NCBI RefSeq assembly: GCF_016863655.1
Contig: NZ_BOPH01000088.1
Location: 1-64,000, forward strand
Direction: 5' to 3'
DNA length: 64,000 bases
From: Virgisporangium ochraceum
GTDB taxonomy: Bacteria; Actinomycetota; Actinomycetes; Mycobacteriales; Micromonosporaceae
Shown piece by piece: positions 1-9,400 of the stretch (its first letter is position 1; every line of letters starts with the position of its first letter). Both the position numbers and the translations under genes were made by a program. Under the pieces are notes generated by a model that was given only the letters and a program-made list of their open reading frames with translations, searched no databases and was not told the origin of the DNA.

Positions 1-156
1 CCCGCCATCGGCCAGCAACTGCGCCACCTCCGGCGCATCGGACGCCAACGCCACGGTCGGCTCACCCACGAGCCCGACCCGCTGCAACGGCTTACGCGCC
101 CCCACCCGGCTGAGCGCCTTCACGATCGTCGGATGCTCTGTCGTTCCGCCACTCAT
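1..156 (-). CDS. N-terminus of unrecognised protein (partial)
   Basis: The first 52 codons of a minus-strand gene run off the left edge of the window. The reading begins MSGGTTEHPTIVKAL. The ATG at 156 has a purine-rich ribosome site (GAGGTG) about five bases upstream, which supports the start. Third-position GC looks like that of the neighbouring genes. No family can be recognised from 52 residues; the segment QRVGLVGEPTVALAS could be a beta-strand/glycine-turn nucleotide-binding start, but that is a guess. It is divergent from the Ddn-like gene, sharing a 182-bp intergenic region that carries palindromes. Confidence 0.55.
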   Translation of the reverse strand, partial: MSGGTTEHPTIVKALSRVGARKPLQRVGLVGEPTVALASDAPEVAQLLADGG

Positions 157-338
157 CAGACACCTCACCGGTGAGCTGTGCGCGGGATGCGCGTGGACGG
201 TGCCACCGTCCACGCGGGAGGGCGCGCCAACCAGGTCCGTCCGGCCCGTCCGGACGGGACCAACGGGCATGGCCGGCGCCGTCCGTTCCGATCATCCTGC
301 CGACGACGGACCGACCCGCCGACGAGAGGCCTGAGACG
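157..338. promoter_or_regulatory. Divergent intergenic region with three palindromic elements
   Basis: This region lies between two divergent genes. At 191-215 there is a perfect inverted repeat with 12-bp arms (GCGTGGACGGTG and its complement) around one central base. At 245-258 is a perfect 14-bp palindrome, CCCGTCCGGACGGG. At 256-270 is GGGACCAACGGGCAT, which resembles a DosR/DevR half-palindrome. The near-absence of a loop in the first repeat argues for an operator, not a terminator. Which regulator binds is unknown. Confidence 0.4.
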
Positions 339-788
339 ATGCCGTTCCCCCGTGCTCTGGTGCCCGTGCACACCTTCCTCATCAACCGGGTCGCGACGCT
401 GTTCGTCGGGTTCACCGGCGTCGCCGACGTCGAGCACGTCGGGCGGCGCAGCGGACGCGCCCACCACACGCCCGTGCGCGCCTACCGCCGCGGCGACACG
501 GTGGTGGTCGCGGTGAACTTCGGCCGCCGGTCCGACTGGGTCCGCAACATCGAAGCGGGTGGTGGGTGCCGCATGCGGCTGGGCAGCCGGCTGCTCCGGT
601 TGTCGGCGCCGCGGCTCGTCCCGATCGGGGAGGGCGTCGCGCACCTGCCCCCCGTGGTGGGCTTCGTGCTTCGTCGGCTGGTCCGCACCCGCGAGTGCCT
701 GTGCCTGTCGGTCGTCGGCGCGACCGTGGTCGGGCGGTTCGCGTCCCGGTCGACCGCGTTCGCCGACCCACCGGGCGCGCGGTCCTAG
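339..788 (+). CDS. Ddn-like deazaflavin-dependent nitroreductase family protein
   Basis: A 149-residue protein of the nitroreductase/deazaflavin (F420)-dependent oxidoreductase family, a split beta-barrel fold related to mycobacterial Ddn. Seen directly: the family block VEHVGRRSGRAHHTPVRAY near residues 30-50, then VVVAVNFGRRSDWVRNIEAG, the usual GR-SGxxRxTPV ... NWxxNxxAxG arrangement that binds cofactor. The ATG at 339 is preferred over upstream in-frame starts because it lies just before this conserved core and has GAGAGG upstream. Known members reduce quinones or nitro-compounds with F420H2. The C-terminal residues are more divergent than usual. It sits upstream of the etf-PKS operon and shares a palindromic promoter style with it, so a redox role linked to that operon is possible. 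Confidence 0.75.
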   Translation: MPFPRALVPVHTFLINRVATLFVGFTGVADVEHVGRRSGRAHHTPVRAYRRGDTVVVAVNFGRRSDWVRNIEAGGGCRMRLGSRLLRLSAPRLVPIGEGVAHLPPVVGFVLRRLVRTRECLCLSVVGATVVGRFASRSTAFADPPGARS

Positions 789-801
789 CGGCCCCTCCGG
801 G

Positions 802-816
802 AGGGCCGAAGGGCCC
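802..816. promoter_or_regulatory. DosR/DevR-like palindrome upstream of etfB operon
   Basis: AGGGCCGAAGGGCCC lies about 87 bp upstream of the etfB start. Its half sites (GGGCC / GGGCCC around GAA) resemble the inverted GGGAC-type halves of DosR/DevR-family sites. Similar sequences occur before the acyl-CoA ligase and between the alpha/beta hydrolase and the Acg-like gene. The assignment is inference from pattern and from the genes behind it. Confidence 0.4.
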
Positions 817-902
817 GGCCGTCACGGGTACTCGGAACCTGCCATTGATCAGCCCGGATTCATACGCTCCGCGACAACCACCCACCGGCAGGACGGACCG
901 CC

Positions 903-1682
903 ATGAAGATTGTTGTCCTGGTCAAGCACGTGCCGGAGCCCACCGCCGAATGGCGGCTCGCCGACGACGGCACCCTCGACCGCGGCGCGGTCGACGGACG
1001 GCTGTCCGAGCTCGACGAGTACGCCGTGGAACAGGCGCTGCGGCTCGTCGAGGCGGGCGCCGCCACCGATGTCACCCACCTCACGATGGGACCGGCACGC
1101 GCCGTCGACGCGCTGCGCAAGGCGCTCGCCATGGGCGGTGACCGCGGCGTGCACGTGCTCGACGACGCGATCCACGGCTCCGACGCCGTGGCGACCTCGC
1201 TGGTCCTCGCGACCGCCGTCCGGAAGGCCGGTTGCGACCTGGTCCTGTGCGGCATGGCCGCCACCGACGGGGAGATGTCGGTGGTGCCGGTGATGGTCGC
1301 CGACCGGCTCGGCGTGCCGGTGGTGACCCACGCCGTCGCGCTGCGGGCCGACGGAGCCGACCTCGCCGTGCGGCGGGAGACCGACGAGGTCACCGAGGAG
1401 GTCGCGGTCGCGGTGCCGGCGGTCGTGTCGGTCACCGACCGCTCCGGCGAGGCCCGCTACCCGTCGTTCCGCAACATCGTCATGGCGAAGAAGAAGCCGG
1501 TGACGACGTGGTCGCTGGCCGACCTCGGCCTGCCGCCCGAGCGGGTGGGCGCGGCCGCGTCGGCCACGGCGGTCCGCGCGGCGCGTCCCCGGCCGCCGCG
1601 TGAGGCCGGCACGGTCATCACCGACGAGGGCGACGCCGCGGTACGGCTGGCCGAGTTCCTGATCGCCCAGAAGCTGATCTGA
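903..1682 (+). CDS. etfB: Electron transfer flavoprotein subunit beta
   Basis: A 259-residue EtfB/FixA-type subunit. The start MKIVVLVKHVPEP and the segments DVTHLTMGPARAVDALRKALAMGGDRGVHVLDD, CGMAATDGEMSVVPVMVADRLGVP and PSFRNIVMAKKKPV are characteristic of the AMP/FAD-binding beta subunit. With EtfA it accepts electrons from acyl-CoA dehydrogenases in the cytoplasm. It is the first gene of a tightly packed operon (11 bp to etfA) that continues through an EtfD-like protein, an acyl-CoA dehydrogenase, a PKS and a carboxylase. A second copy of etfBA usually exists elsewhere in actinomycetes for general beta-oxidation; this set looks dedicated to the cluster. Confidence 0.93.
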   Translation: MKIVVLVKHVPEPTAEWRLADDGTLDRGAVDGRLSELDEYAVEQALRLVEAGAATDVTHLTMGPARAVDALRKALAMGGDRGVHVLDDAIHGSDAVATSLVLATAVRKAGCDLVLCGMAATDGEMSVVPVMVADRLGVPVVTHAVALRADGADLAVRRETDEVTEEVAVAVPAVVSVTDRSGEARYPSFRNIVMAKKKPVTTWSLADLGLPPERVGAAASATAVRAARPRPPREAGTVITDEGDAAVRLAEFLIAQKLI

Positions 1683-1693
1683 GGGAGTCCGTC

Positions 1694-2650
1694 GTGAGCA
1701 CAGTCCTGGTCCTCGCCGGACGCGGTGACGCACCGGTGCGCAGGCCCGTCCTCCAGTTGCTGACGCTGGCGCGCCGGCTCGGTGAACCTGCCGCCGTCGT
1801 GTTCGGCGAGCCGCGGCCGGACCTCCTCGTCGCCCTCGGCGGCCACGGCGCGGGCACGGTGCACGCGGTCGCGGTCCCGGAGGGGCATCCGCCGGCCGCC
1901 GCGACGCCGGCCCTCGTCGACCTGATCCGCCGAACCGCCCCGGTGGCGGTGCTGGCCGGCGCCGACCCCACCGACCGGGAGCTCGCCGCCCGGCTCGCTG
2001 TGCGGCTCGACAGCGGTGTGATCACCGACGCCGTCGACGTGCGCGCCGGTACCGACGGGCCGGTGGCCACCCGGTCGGTGTTCGCGGGTGCGATGCTCGT
2101 CGACGGCGTCGTGCGGCGCGGCACCCCGATCGTCACCGTGCGGCCGAACGCGGTCACCGCCGAACCGGCACCGACCACACCCGTGGTCGAGCGGGTCGAG
2201 CCGGCGACCGCCGACCCGGTGCCGGTCGCCCGCGTCGTGTCGCGCACCGCGCGGCAGGTCGGTGACCGGCCGGACCTGACCGAGGCCGCGGTCGTCGTCG
2301 CCGGCGGTCGCGGCGTCGGCTCGGCTGAGGGGTTCGCGCTGATCGAGCGGGTGGCGGCCGTGTTCGGCGCGGCCGTCGGGGCGTCGCGGGCCGCGACCGA
2401 CCTGAACTGGTGGCCGCACGAGCTCCAGATCGGCCAGACCGGCAAGACCGTGGCACCGCAGCTGTATCTGGCCGCCGGCATTTCCGGCGCGATCCAGCAC
2501 CGGGCCGGCATGCAGGGGTCGCGCGTCGTCGTCGCGATCAACAAGGACCCGAAGGCGCCGATCTTCCGGACCGCCGACTTCGGCGTGGTGGGCGACCTGC
2601 ACACGGTGCTGCCGGCGCTGGCGTCCGAGATCGAGCGGCTGACGGGCTGA
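1694..2650 (+). CDS. etfA: Electron transfer flavoprotein subunit alpha
   Basis: A 318-residue EtfA/FixB-type subunit that carries the redox FAD. The N-terminal Rossmann-like half is followed by the C-terminal FAD-binding block: VVVAGGRGVGSAEGF, GASRAATDLNWWPHELQIGQTGKTVAPQLY, AAGISGAIQH and AINKDPKAPIF. The GTG at 1694 follows a GAGGGAG ribosome site. The N-terminal domain is compact compared with some relatives, but all FAD-contact segments are present. The stop is 5 bp before the next coding region, so translation is probably coupled. Confidence 0.93.
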   Translation: MSTVLVLAGRGDAPVRRPVLQLLTLARRLGEPAAVVFGEPRPDLLVALGGHGAGTVHAVAVPEGHPPAAATPALVDLIRRTAPVAVLAGADPTDRELAARLAVRLDSGVITDAVDVRAGTDGPVATRSVFAGAMLVDGVVRRGTPIVTVRPNAVTAEPAPTTPVVERVEPATADPVPVARVVSRTARQVGDRPDLTEAAVVVAGGRGVGSAEGFALIERVAAVFGAAVGASRAATDLNWWPHELQIGQTGKTVAPQLYLAAGISGAIQHRAGMQGSRVVVAINKDPKAPIFRTADFGVVGDLHTVLPALASEIERLTG

Positions 2651-2655
2651 CGGCC

Positions 2656-4749
2656 GTGGTGGTGCGGCTCATTCTCGGAACCCTCCTGAGCATCGTCGCG
2701 TTCACGGTGGCCGGTCGCCGCGTGGCCCGCCTGGTCCGGCTCGGACGCGCCGGCCAGCCGGTCGAGCCCGGACGTGCCCGGATCACCGCCGCCACGCTGC
2801 GGGCCGAACTGGTCGAGGTCCTCGGCCAACGGCGGCTGCTGCGGTGGACGGTGCCGGGGGTCGCGCACGCCCTGGTGTTCTGGGGCTTCCTGGTTCTCGG
2901 CCTGACCCTTGTGGAGGGCTACGGCGCTCTGGTGCGGCGCGACTTCCACCTGCCGCTGATCGGCACCCGGCCGTGGCTGGGGTTCGCCGAGGACCTGTTC
3001 ACGGTCGCGACGCTCGCCGCGGTGGTGGTGTTCGCGGTGATCCGGGTGCGGCACGCGCCCGCCCGGGAGGGCCGCCGGTCGCGGTTCTTCGGCTCGCACC
3101 CGGCCGCCGGCTGGATCGTCCTACTCATGATCTTCAATGTCGTGTGGAGCCTGCTGCTGTACCGGGGCGCGCAGGTCAACACCGGCAACTTCCCGTACGC
3201 GAGCGGCGCGTTCGCCTCCGAGGCGGTGGCCCGGGCGCTGCACCCGCTCGGACGCACCGCCAACGACGTCGTCGAGACGGCCGGGCTGCTGCTCGCCCTC
3301 GGCATCGTGCTCGCGTTCCTGGTGCTGGTCGTGTACTCCAAGCACCTGCACATCCTCACCGCGGTGCCGAACATCGCGTTCGCCCGGCGCCCGCGGGCGC
3401 TCGGCGCGCTGCTGCCGGTGTACTCCGGCGGACAGCAGGTCGACTTCGACGACCCCGGCGAGGACGACCGGATCGGCCGCGGCGCGATCGAGGACTTCAC
3501 GTGGAAGGGGTTCCTCGACTTCGCCACGTGCACCGAATGCGGCCGGTGCCAGTCGCAGTGCCCGGCCTGGAACACCGGCAAGCCGCTGTCGCCGAAGCTG
3601 CTCGTCATGGGCCTGCGCGACCACGCGTTGGCGCGGGCGCCGTACCTGCTCGACGGGGTCGGCGACAGCGTGCCGCTGGTCGCCACCGGGGGCGCCGTCG
3701 AACCCGACGCGTTGTGGGCGTGCACCACCTGCGGTGCGTGCGTCGAGCAGTGCCCGGTCGACATCGAACACGTCGACCACATCGTCGACATGCGCCGCTA
3801 CCAGGTGCTGATGGAGGCGGAGTTCCCGCCGGCGGCCGGCACCCTGCTGCGCAACCTGGAGCACGCCGGGGACCCGTGGGGCCGCGGCGCGTCGGCCCGC
3901 CTGGAGTGGACCCGCGACCTCGGCTTCGACGTCCCGGTCGTCGACGGCGGGCCGCTGCCCGACGACGTCGAGTACCTGTTCTGGGTCGGCTGCGCGGGCG
4001 CGCTCGACGACCGCGCGCAGCGCACCACCCGCGCGGTCGCCGAACTGCTGCACACCGCCGGCGTCCGCTACGCCGTGCTCGCCGCCGAGACCTGCACCGG
4101 CGACCCGGCCCGGCGCATCGGCAACGAGATGCTGTTCCAGCAGTTCGCCGCGCAGAACGTGGCGACCCTCGACGCCGCGGGCGCCCGGCGGATCGTCACC
4201 ACCTGCGCGCACTGCCTCAACACGCTGGCCAACGAGTACCCCGACCTCGGCGGCCGGTACGAGGTCGTCCACCACACCCAGCTTCTGGCCACCCTGGTCG
4301 CCGGGGGCCGGCTCACCCCGGTGACGCCGGTCGGCGCCACCGTCACCTACCACGACCCCTGCTACCTCGGCCGCCACAACCGCGTGTTCACCCCGCCGCG
4401 CGAGATCCTCGGCAGCCTGCCCGGCACCCGCCTGGTCGAACCGGCCCGCACCCGGGAGCGGTCGTTCTGCTGCGGCGCCGGCGGTGCCCGCATGTGGCTG
4501 GAGGAGACCATCGGCACACGGATCAACGAAACCCGCACCGACGAGCTGCTCGGCACCGCGCCCGACGTCGTCGCGGCGGCGTGCCCCTACTGCGTCGACA
4601 TGCTCGCCGACGGCGTCGCGACCCGTCAGCAGCAGGGTGTGGCCGGTGCCGACGTCGAGGTGGCCGACGTGGCGGAGGTCCTGCTGCGGTCGGTGCGCCC
4701 CGCATCCACGCCCGTCCCGACGAATGACCCCGAGAGGGCCGAGACATGA
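2656..4749 (+). CDS. etfD: EtfD-like membrane iron-sulphur oxidoreductase (ETF:quinone reductase)
   Basis: A protein of about 697 residues. The N-terminal third has several membrane helices in the style of a NarI/cytochrome-b-like anchor. Two ferredoxin-type cluster motifs follow, near residue 292 (CTECGRCQSQCP) and near 356 (CTTCGACVEQCPVD), then two heterodisulphide-reductase-type CCG domains (DPCYLGRHN near 568, CCGAGGARMW near 605, with TTCAHC and CPYC partners). This is the layout of mycobacterial EtfD (Rv0338c), which passes electrons from EtfBA to menaquinone. The start is one of three GTG codons at 2656-2664 directly after etfA; none has a clear ribosome site, so coupling is likely. 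The stop overlaps the next gene by ATGA. The context implies membrane re-oxidation of the cluster's flavoprotein. Confidence 0.85.
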   Translation: MVVRLILGTLLSIVAFTVAGRRVARLVRLGRAGQPVEPGRARITAATLRAELVEVLGQRRLLRWTVPGVAHALVFWGFLVLGLTLVEGYGALVRRDFHLPLIGTRPWLGFAEDLFTVATLAAVVVFAVIRVRHAPAREGRRSRFFGSHPAAGWIVLLMIFNVVWSLLLYRGAQVNTGNFPYASGAFASEAVARALHPLGRTANDVVETAGLLLALGIVLAFLVLVVYSKHLHILTAVPNIAFARRPRALGALLPVYSGGQQVDFDDPGEDDRIGRGAIEDFTWKGFLDFATCTECGRCQSQCPAWNTGKPLSPKLLVMGLRDHALARAPYLLDGVGDSVPLVATGGAVEPDALWACTTCGACVEQCPVDIEHVDHIVDMRRYQVLMEAEFPPAAGTLLRNLEHAGDPWGRGASARLEWTRDLGFDVPVVDGGPLPDDVEYLFWVGCAGALDDRAQRTTRAVAELLHTAGVRYAVLAAETCTGDPARRIGNEMLFQQFAAQNVATLDAAGARRIVTTCAHCLNTLANEYPDLGGRYEVVHHTQLLATLVAGGRLTPVTPVGATVTYHDPCYLGRHNRVFTPPREILGSLPGTRLVEPARTRERSFCCGAGGARMWLEETIGTRINETRTDELLGTAPDVVAAACPYCVDMLADGVATRQQQGVAGADVEVADVAEVLLRSVRPASTPVPTNDPERAET

Positions 4750-6413
4750 CACCGACCACCGGCCTCGACCACGACACCCTCGAGATGATGCTGTCCTCGC
4801 TGGAGGAGTTCGGCGCGGCCGCGCTGCCCGAGGCCCGGCTGCTCGACCTCGACCGCGACGATGAGTGCCCCGAGGACACCGTGCGGGCGATGTGCAGCGA
4901 GGACCTCGGTGTGCACCTGGTGTTCATCCCGGAGGACTGCGGTGGGCTCGGCGGCGGCGCCGTGGACGCCTACCGCGTCTGCGAACGGCTGGCCCGCCTC
5001 GACATCGGCGTCGCGACAGCGGTGTTCGCCACGTTCCTCGGCAGCGATCCAATCCTCGTGGGCGCCACCCCGGAACAGCGCAAGGAGTGGCTGGGCCGCA
5101 TCGCCGAGCACGGCCTGGTGTTCGCCTACGGCGCCACCGAACCGGAGGCCGGCAGCGACCTCGGCGCGCTCACCACGACCGCGACGCCGGTCGAGACCGA
5201 CGGACGGGTCACCGCCTACCGGCTGACCGGGCGCAAACAGTGGATCAGCAACGGTTCCATCGCAGACGTGTGCACGATCCTGGCCGTCGCACCGGGCGGG
5301 CCGTCGTGGTTCGTCGTCGAGCGCGGCACACCGGGCTTCACCGCCGCACCGCCGGAGGACAAGCACGGCATCCGGCTGTCGAACACCGCCGCGCTGTTCC
5401 TCGACGACGTGACCGTGCCGGTCGAAAACCTCGTCGGGCGCGTCGAGGGGCGTGGGCTGACGCAGGCGCAGGAGGTGTTCGGCTACACCCGCGTGATGGT
5501 CGCCGCGTTCGGCCTCGGCGGCGGCTGGGCGGCGCTGGACCGGGCGATCGGCTACTCGACGACGCGGGTGCAGGGCGGAGCGCCGCTGTCCGGTAAGCAG
5601 GGCTACACCCACAAGCTGATCGTGCCGCACGCGGTGCGGCTGGAGGCGGCCCGCGCGTTCGTCGAGCAGACCGCGGCCGGCATCGACGCGGGTGAGCCCG
5701 GGCTCAACACCGCCGGCGCGATCGCCAAGTACCTGGCCACCGAGGCGGGCAACGCCGCCGCCGAGGCGGCCATCCAGGCGCACGGCGGCTACGGCTACAC
5801 CCGGCCGTACCTGGTCGAGAAGATCAAACGGGACGTGCGGATCACGCTGATCTACGAGGGCACGTCGGAGATCCTGGAGATGACGATCGCCCGGGACCGC
5901 TGGCAGCAGCACCTCAAGACGGCGGGCCGGTTCCACCGCGATCTCGCCGACGAGGCGGCACGGTTGCCGCTGGAGTGCGGCGGCCCCGTCGCGGCGCTGG
6001 CGCTGCGCTCGCTCGCCGCGGTGCTCGACGCCTGCCGCGCCGACCGGTTGACCCGCAGCCAGCACGTGCTGCTGCGGCTCGGCGAGCTCGTCGCGCACGC
6101 CGAGAGCGCGGCCGCGCTGGCCCACCGGGCCGCTGCCGCCGCCGCCGGGACGCTGCCGGAGAAGGCCGACCGCCGATTCGGCGCGACCACGCTGGCCGCG
6201 ATGAGTCGCGTCTTCGCCCGGGAGGCGGCCCTGAAGGTCGGCGCGGAGGGCCTGCGCTGGGTCGTCGGCGCCCGGCCCGCCGGCGCACCGGACGGTGCCG
6301 CCGGGCTGGACCTGGCCCAGGTGCAGGCCGCACAGGCGGGCCTGCTCGCCGACCTCGACGCGATCGCCGCCGAGCTGTACCACCGACCGTCCACTGTGGA
6401 GGGAAAGTCATGA
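4746..6413 (+). CDS. Acyl-CoA dehydrogenase with C-terminal extension
   Basis: A 555-residue FAD-dependent acyl-CoA dehydrogenase. Seen: the N-terminal helical domain, the FAD/acyl block FAYGATEPEAGSDLGAL, LTGRKQWISNGSIADV, the RLSNTAALFLDDVTVP sheet, and the C-terminal signature GYGYTRPYLVEKIKRD followed by YEGTSEILEM. Typical family members are about 380-400 residues; here some 150 extra residues follow, largely alpha-helical and Ala-rich, as in very-long-chain type enzymes. It is coupled by ATGA overlaps at both ends (EtfD-like upstream, PKS downstream), so it is made in step with them. It probably introduces a double bond into an acyl thioester made by, or feeding, the PKS and passes electrons to EtfBA. 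The substrate cannot be read from sequence. Confidence 0.9.
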   Translation: MTPTTGLDHDTLEMMLSSLEEFGAAALPEARLLDLDRDDECPEDTVRAMCSEDLGVHLVFIPEDCGGLGGGAVDAYRVCERLARLDIGVATAVFATFLGSDPILVGATPEQRKEWLGRIAEHGLVFAYGATEPEAGSDLGALTTTATPVETDGRVTAYRLTGRKQWISNGSIADVCTILAVAPGGPSWFVVERGTPGFTAAPPEDKHGIRLSNTAALFLDDVTVPVENLVGRVEGRGLTQAQEVFGYTRVMVAAFGLGGGWAALDRAIGYSTTRVQGGAPLSGKQGYTHKLIVPHAVRLEAARAFVEQTAAGIDAGEPGLNTAGAIAKYLATEAGNAAAEAAIQAHGGYGYTRPYLVEKIKRDVRITLIYEGTSEILEMTIARDRWQQHLKTAGRFHRDLADEAARLPLECGGPVAALALRSLAAVLDACRADRLTRSQHVLLRLGELVAHAESAAALAHRAAAAAAGTLPEKADRRFGATTLAAMSRVFAREAALKVGAEGLRWVVGARPAGAPDGAAGLDLAQVQAAQAGLLADLDAIAAELYHRPSTVEGKS

Positions 6414-9400
6414 CACCCGTCGCTGTCGTCGGTGTCGCCGCCATCATGCCCGACGCGCCCGACGTGGCCGCGTTCTGGGCCAACCTGAGGAACGGCCGGT
6501 ACTCCATCGGCGACGTCCCGCCCGGGCGGTGGGACCCCGCGCTGTACTACGACCCCGACCCGGCGGCGCCGGACCGGACCTACTCGCGCATCGGTGGCTG
6601 GGTCCGCGAGTTCCGGTGGGACCCGCTGGCCTGGCACCTGCCGGTGCCGCCGAAGGTCTCCGAGCAGATGGAGGACGGCCAGAAGTGGTCGGTCGCCACC
6701 GCCCGTGCCGCGCTGCTCGACGCGGGCTGGCCGGACTGGCACGTCGACCCGGAGCGGGTGGCGGTCATCATCGGCAACGCCATCGGTGGCGAGAAGCACT
6801 ACCGGAGCAACCTGCGGGTGGAGTCGACCGAGGTGTTCGCCGCGCTGCGCGCCGCGCCGTCGTTCGCCGCCCTGCCGGCGGCCGTGCGCGAGGCGGTGTA
6901 CGCCGAGACGCGCGCGTCGTTCCTGTCCGGGTTCCTGGACATCACCGAGGACACCATGCCCGGCGAGCTGTCCAACGTCATCGCCGGGCGGGTGGCGGCC
7001 CTGCTGGACTTCCGCGGTCCCACCTTCACCACCGACGCGGCGTGCGCGTCCGGACTGGCCGCGATGACCGCCGCGGTCCGGGGCCTGCAGGCCGGCGACT
7101 TCGACGTCGCCGTCTCCGGCGGCGTCGACCGGAACATGAACGCCGCCGCGTTCGTGAAGTTCTGCAAGATCGGTGCGCTGTCGGCCACCGGCACCCGCCC
7201 GTTCGACGCCGGCGCCGACGGGTTCGTGATGGGCGAGGGCGCGGCACTGTTCGTCCTCAAGCGCCTCGCCGACGCCGAACGCGACGGCGACCGCGTGTAC
7301 GCGGTGCTGCTGGGGCTGGGCGGCTCCAGCGACGGCCGCGGCAAGGGCATCACCGCGCCGAACCCGGTCGGTCAGCGGCTGGCGGTCGAGCGCGCCTGGG
7401 CTTCCGCGGGCGCCGATCCGGCCTCGGCCGGGTACGTCGAGGCGCACGGCACGTCGACGCGGGTCGGCGACGCCACCGAACTGGCGAGCCTGTCCGAGGT
7501 GTTCGCCAAGGCCGGTACCGCCCGAGGCGCGATAGCGCTCGGGTCGGTGAAGTCGAACATCGGCCACCTCAAGGCCGCCGCCGGTGCCGCCGGCCTGCTG
7601 AAGACGGTGCTGGCCCTGCACGAGAAGGTCCTGCCGCCGAGCCTGCACTTCGACGTGCCGAACCCGAACGTCGACTGGGACGAGATCCCGTTCCGGATGA
7701 ACACCGGGCTGACCGAGTGGCGCACACCGGCCGACGGGGTGCGCCGCGCGGGGGTGAGCGCGTTCGGCTTCGGCGGCACCAACTTCCACGCCGTCGTCGA
7801 GGAGTACGTGCCGGGCCGGTACCGCGACCCGCGGACACCGCGCTCGTACGCTGGTGCCGACGTTCCACGCCGGTCGTCCACTGTGGACACCCGACCGCTG
7901 CGCGGAGCCGCCGTCGTCGGCGGTCCCGACGACGCGACCGTCGCGGGTCACCTCGACCGGCTGCGGACGGAGGCCGAAGCCGGCCGTACCCCCGGCCGCG
8001 AGGCCCCCGACCCGGCACTCGCCGACGCGGCCGTGCGGGTCGCGATCGACTTCGCCGACGCGGCCGACCTCGCGGCCAAGGCGGCGAAGGCGGCGGCGGC
8101 GCTGCGCGGCGGCAACCCCGCGGCGTGGCGGATGCTGCGCGCCCAGGGTGTGTTCCTCGGCCGCGGCCGGCCCGGACCCGTCGCGTTCCTCTACACCGGA
8201 CAGGGCTCGCAGTACGTGAACATGCTGCGTGACCTGCGGACCCGCGAACCGGTCGTGGCCGACACGTTCGACGAGGCCGACCGCGTGATGACCCCGCTGC
8301 TCGGCGGGCCGTTGACCGGCTACATCTTCGCCGACGACAGCGACCCCGCCACCGCCGAACGGCTGTCACGCCAGCTCATGCAGACCGAGATCACCCAACC
8401 CGCGGTGCTGGCCACCGACCTCGCCCTCACCCGGCTGCTCGACGCGCACGGCGTGCGGCCGGACCTGGTGATGGGCCACAGCCTCGGCGAGTACGGCGCG
8501 CTCGTCGCCGCGGGCGCGTTGACGTTCGGCGCCGCGCTGGAGGCGGTCAGCGCCCGCGGGCGGGAGATGGCCGGGCTGGACCTCGCCGACAATGGCGCGA
8601 TGGCCGCGGCGTTCGGACCGCTGGCCGAGATCGAACGGATCGTGGCCAGCACCGACGGCTACGTCGTGGTCGCGAACATCAACAGCACCCGGCAGGCGGT
8701 GATCGGCGGCGCCACCGACGCCGTCGAACGGGCGGTGGCGGCGGTGCAGGCGGCCGGCTTGACCGCCACCCGGATCCCGGTCAGCCACGCCTTCCACACC
8801 TCGATCGTCGCGCCGGCCGCCGCGCCGCTGCGCACGGTGCTGAGCCGGTTGAACCTCCGCCGGCCGACGCTGCCGGTCGTGGCGAACGTGACCGGCGAGT
8901 TCTACCCGACGGACGCCGACACCGACGCGATGCTGGAGATGCTCGGCCGCCAGGTGGCCTCGCCGGTGCAGTTCGTCAAGGGTCTGCGCACGCTGTACGA
9001 GGCCGGCGCGCGCATCTTCGTCGAGGTCGGCCCGAAGAAGGCGCTGCACGGCTTCACCGAGGACGTGCTCGGCGATGACGTCCTCGCGCTCTACACCAAC
9101 CATCCGAAGACCGGCGACGTCGCCTCGTTCAACCAGGCGCTGTGCGGGCTGTACGCCGCCGGGCTGGGGTTCGCGACGACGGCGGACGCGCCGGCAGCCG
9201 TGGCGCCCGCGCCCGCCCGTACGCCCGTGGAAAGGACCGACATGAGCACCGACCGGTACCTGGAACTGGGGCACCTGTTCGCCGACGCCATCGAGAAGGG
9301 CCTGCGCCTGTACGGTGGCGCCGCCGCGGCGCCCGCACCGTCGGTCGCGCCGGTGCCGGCCGCGCCGGTCGGTACGGAACCGGTCGTGGTGACCGGCGCG

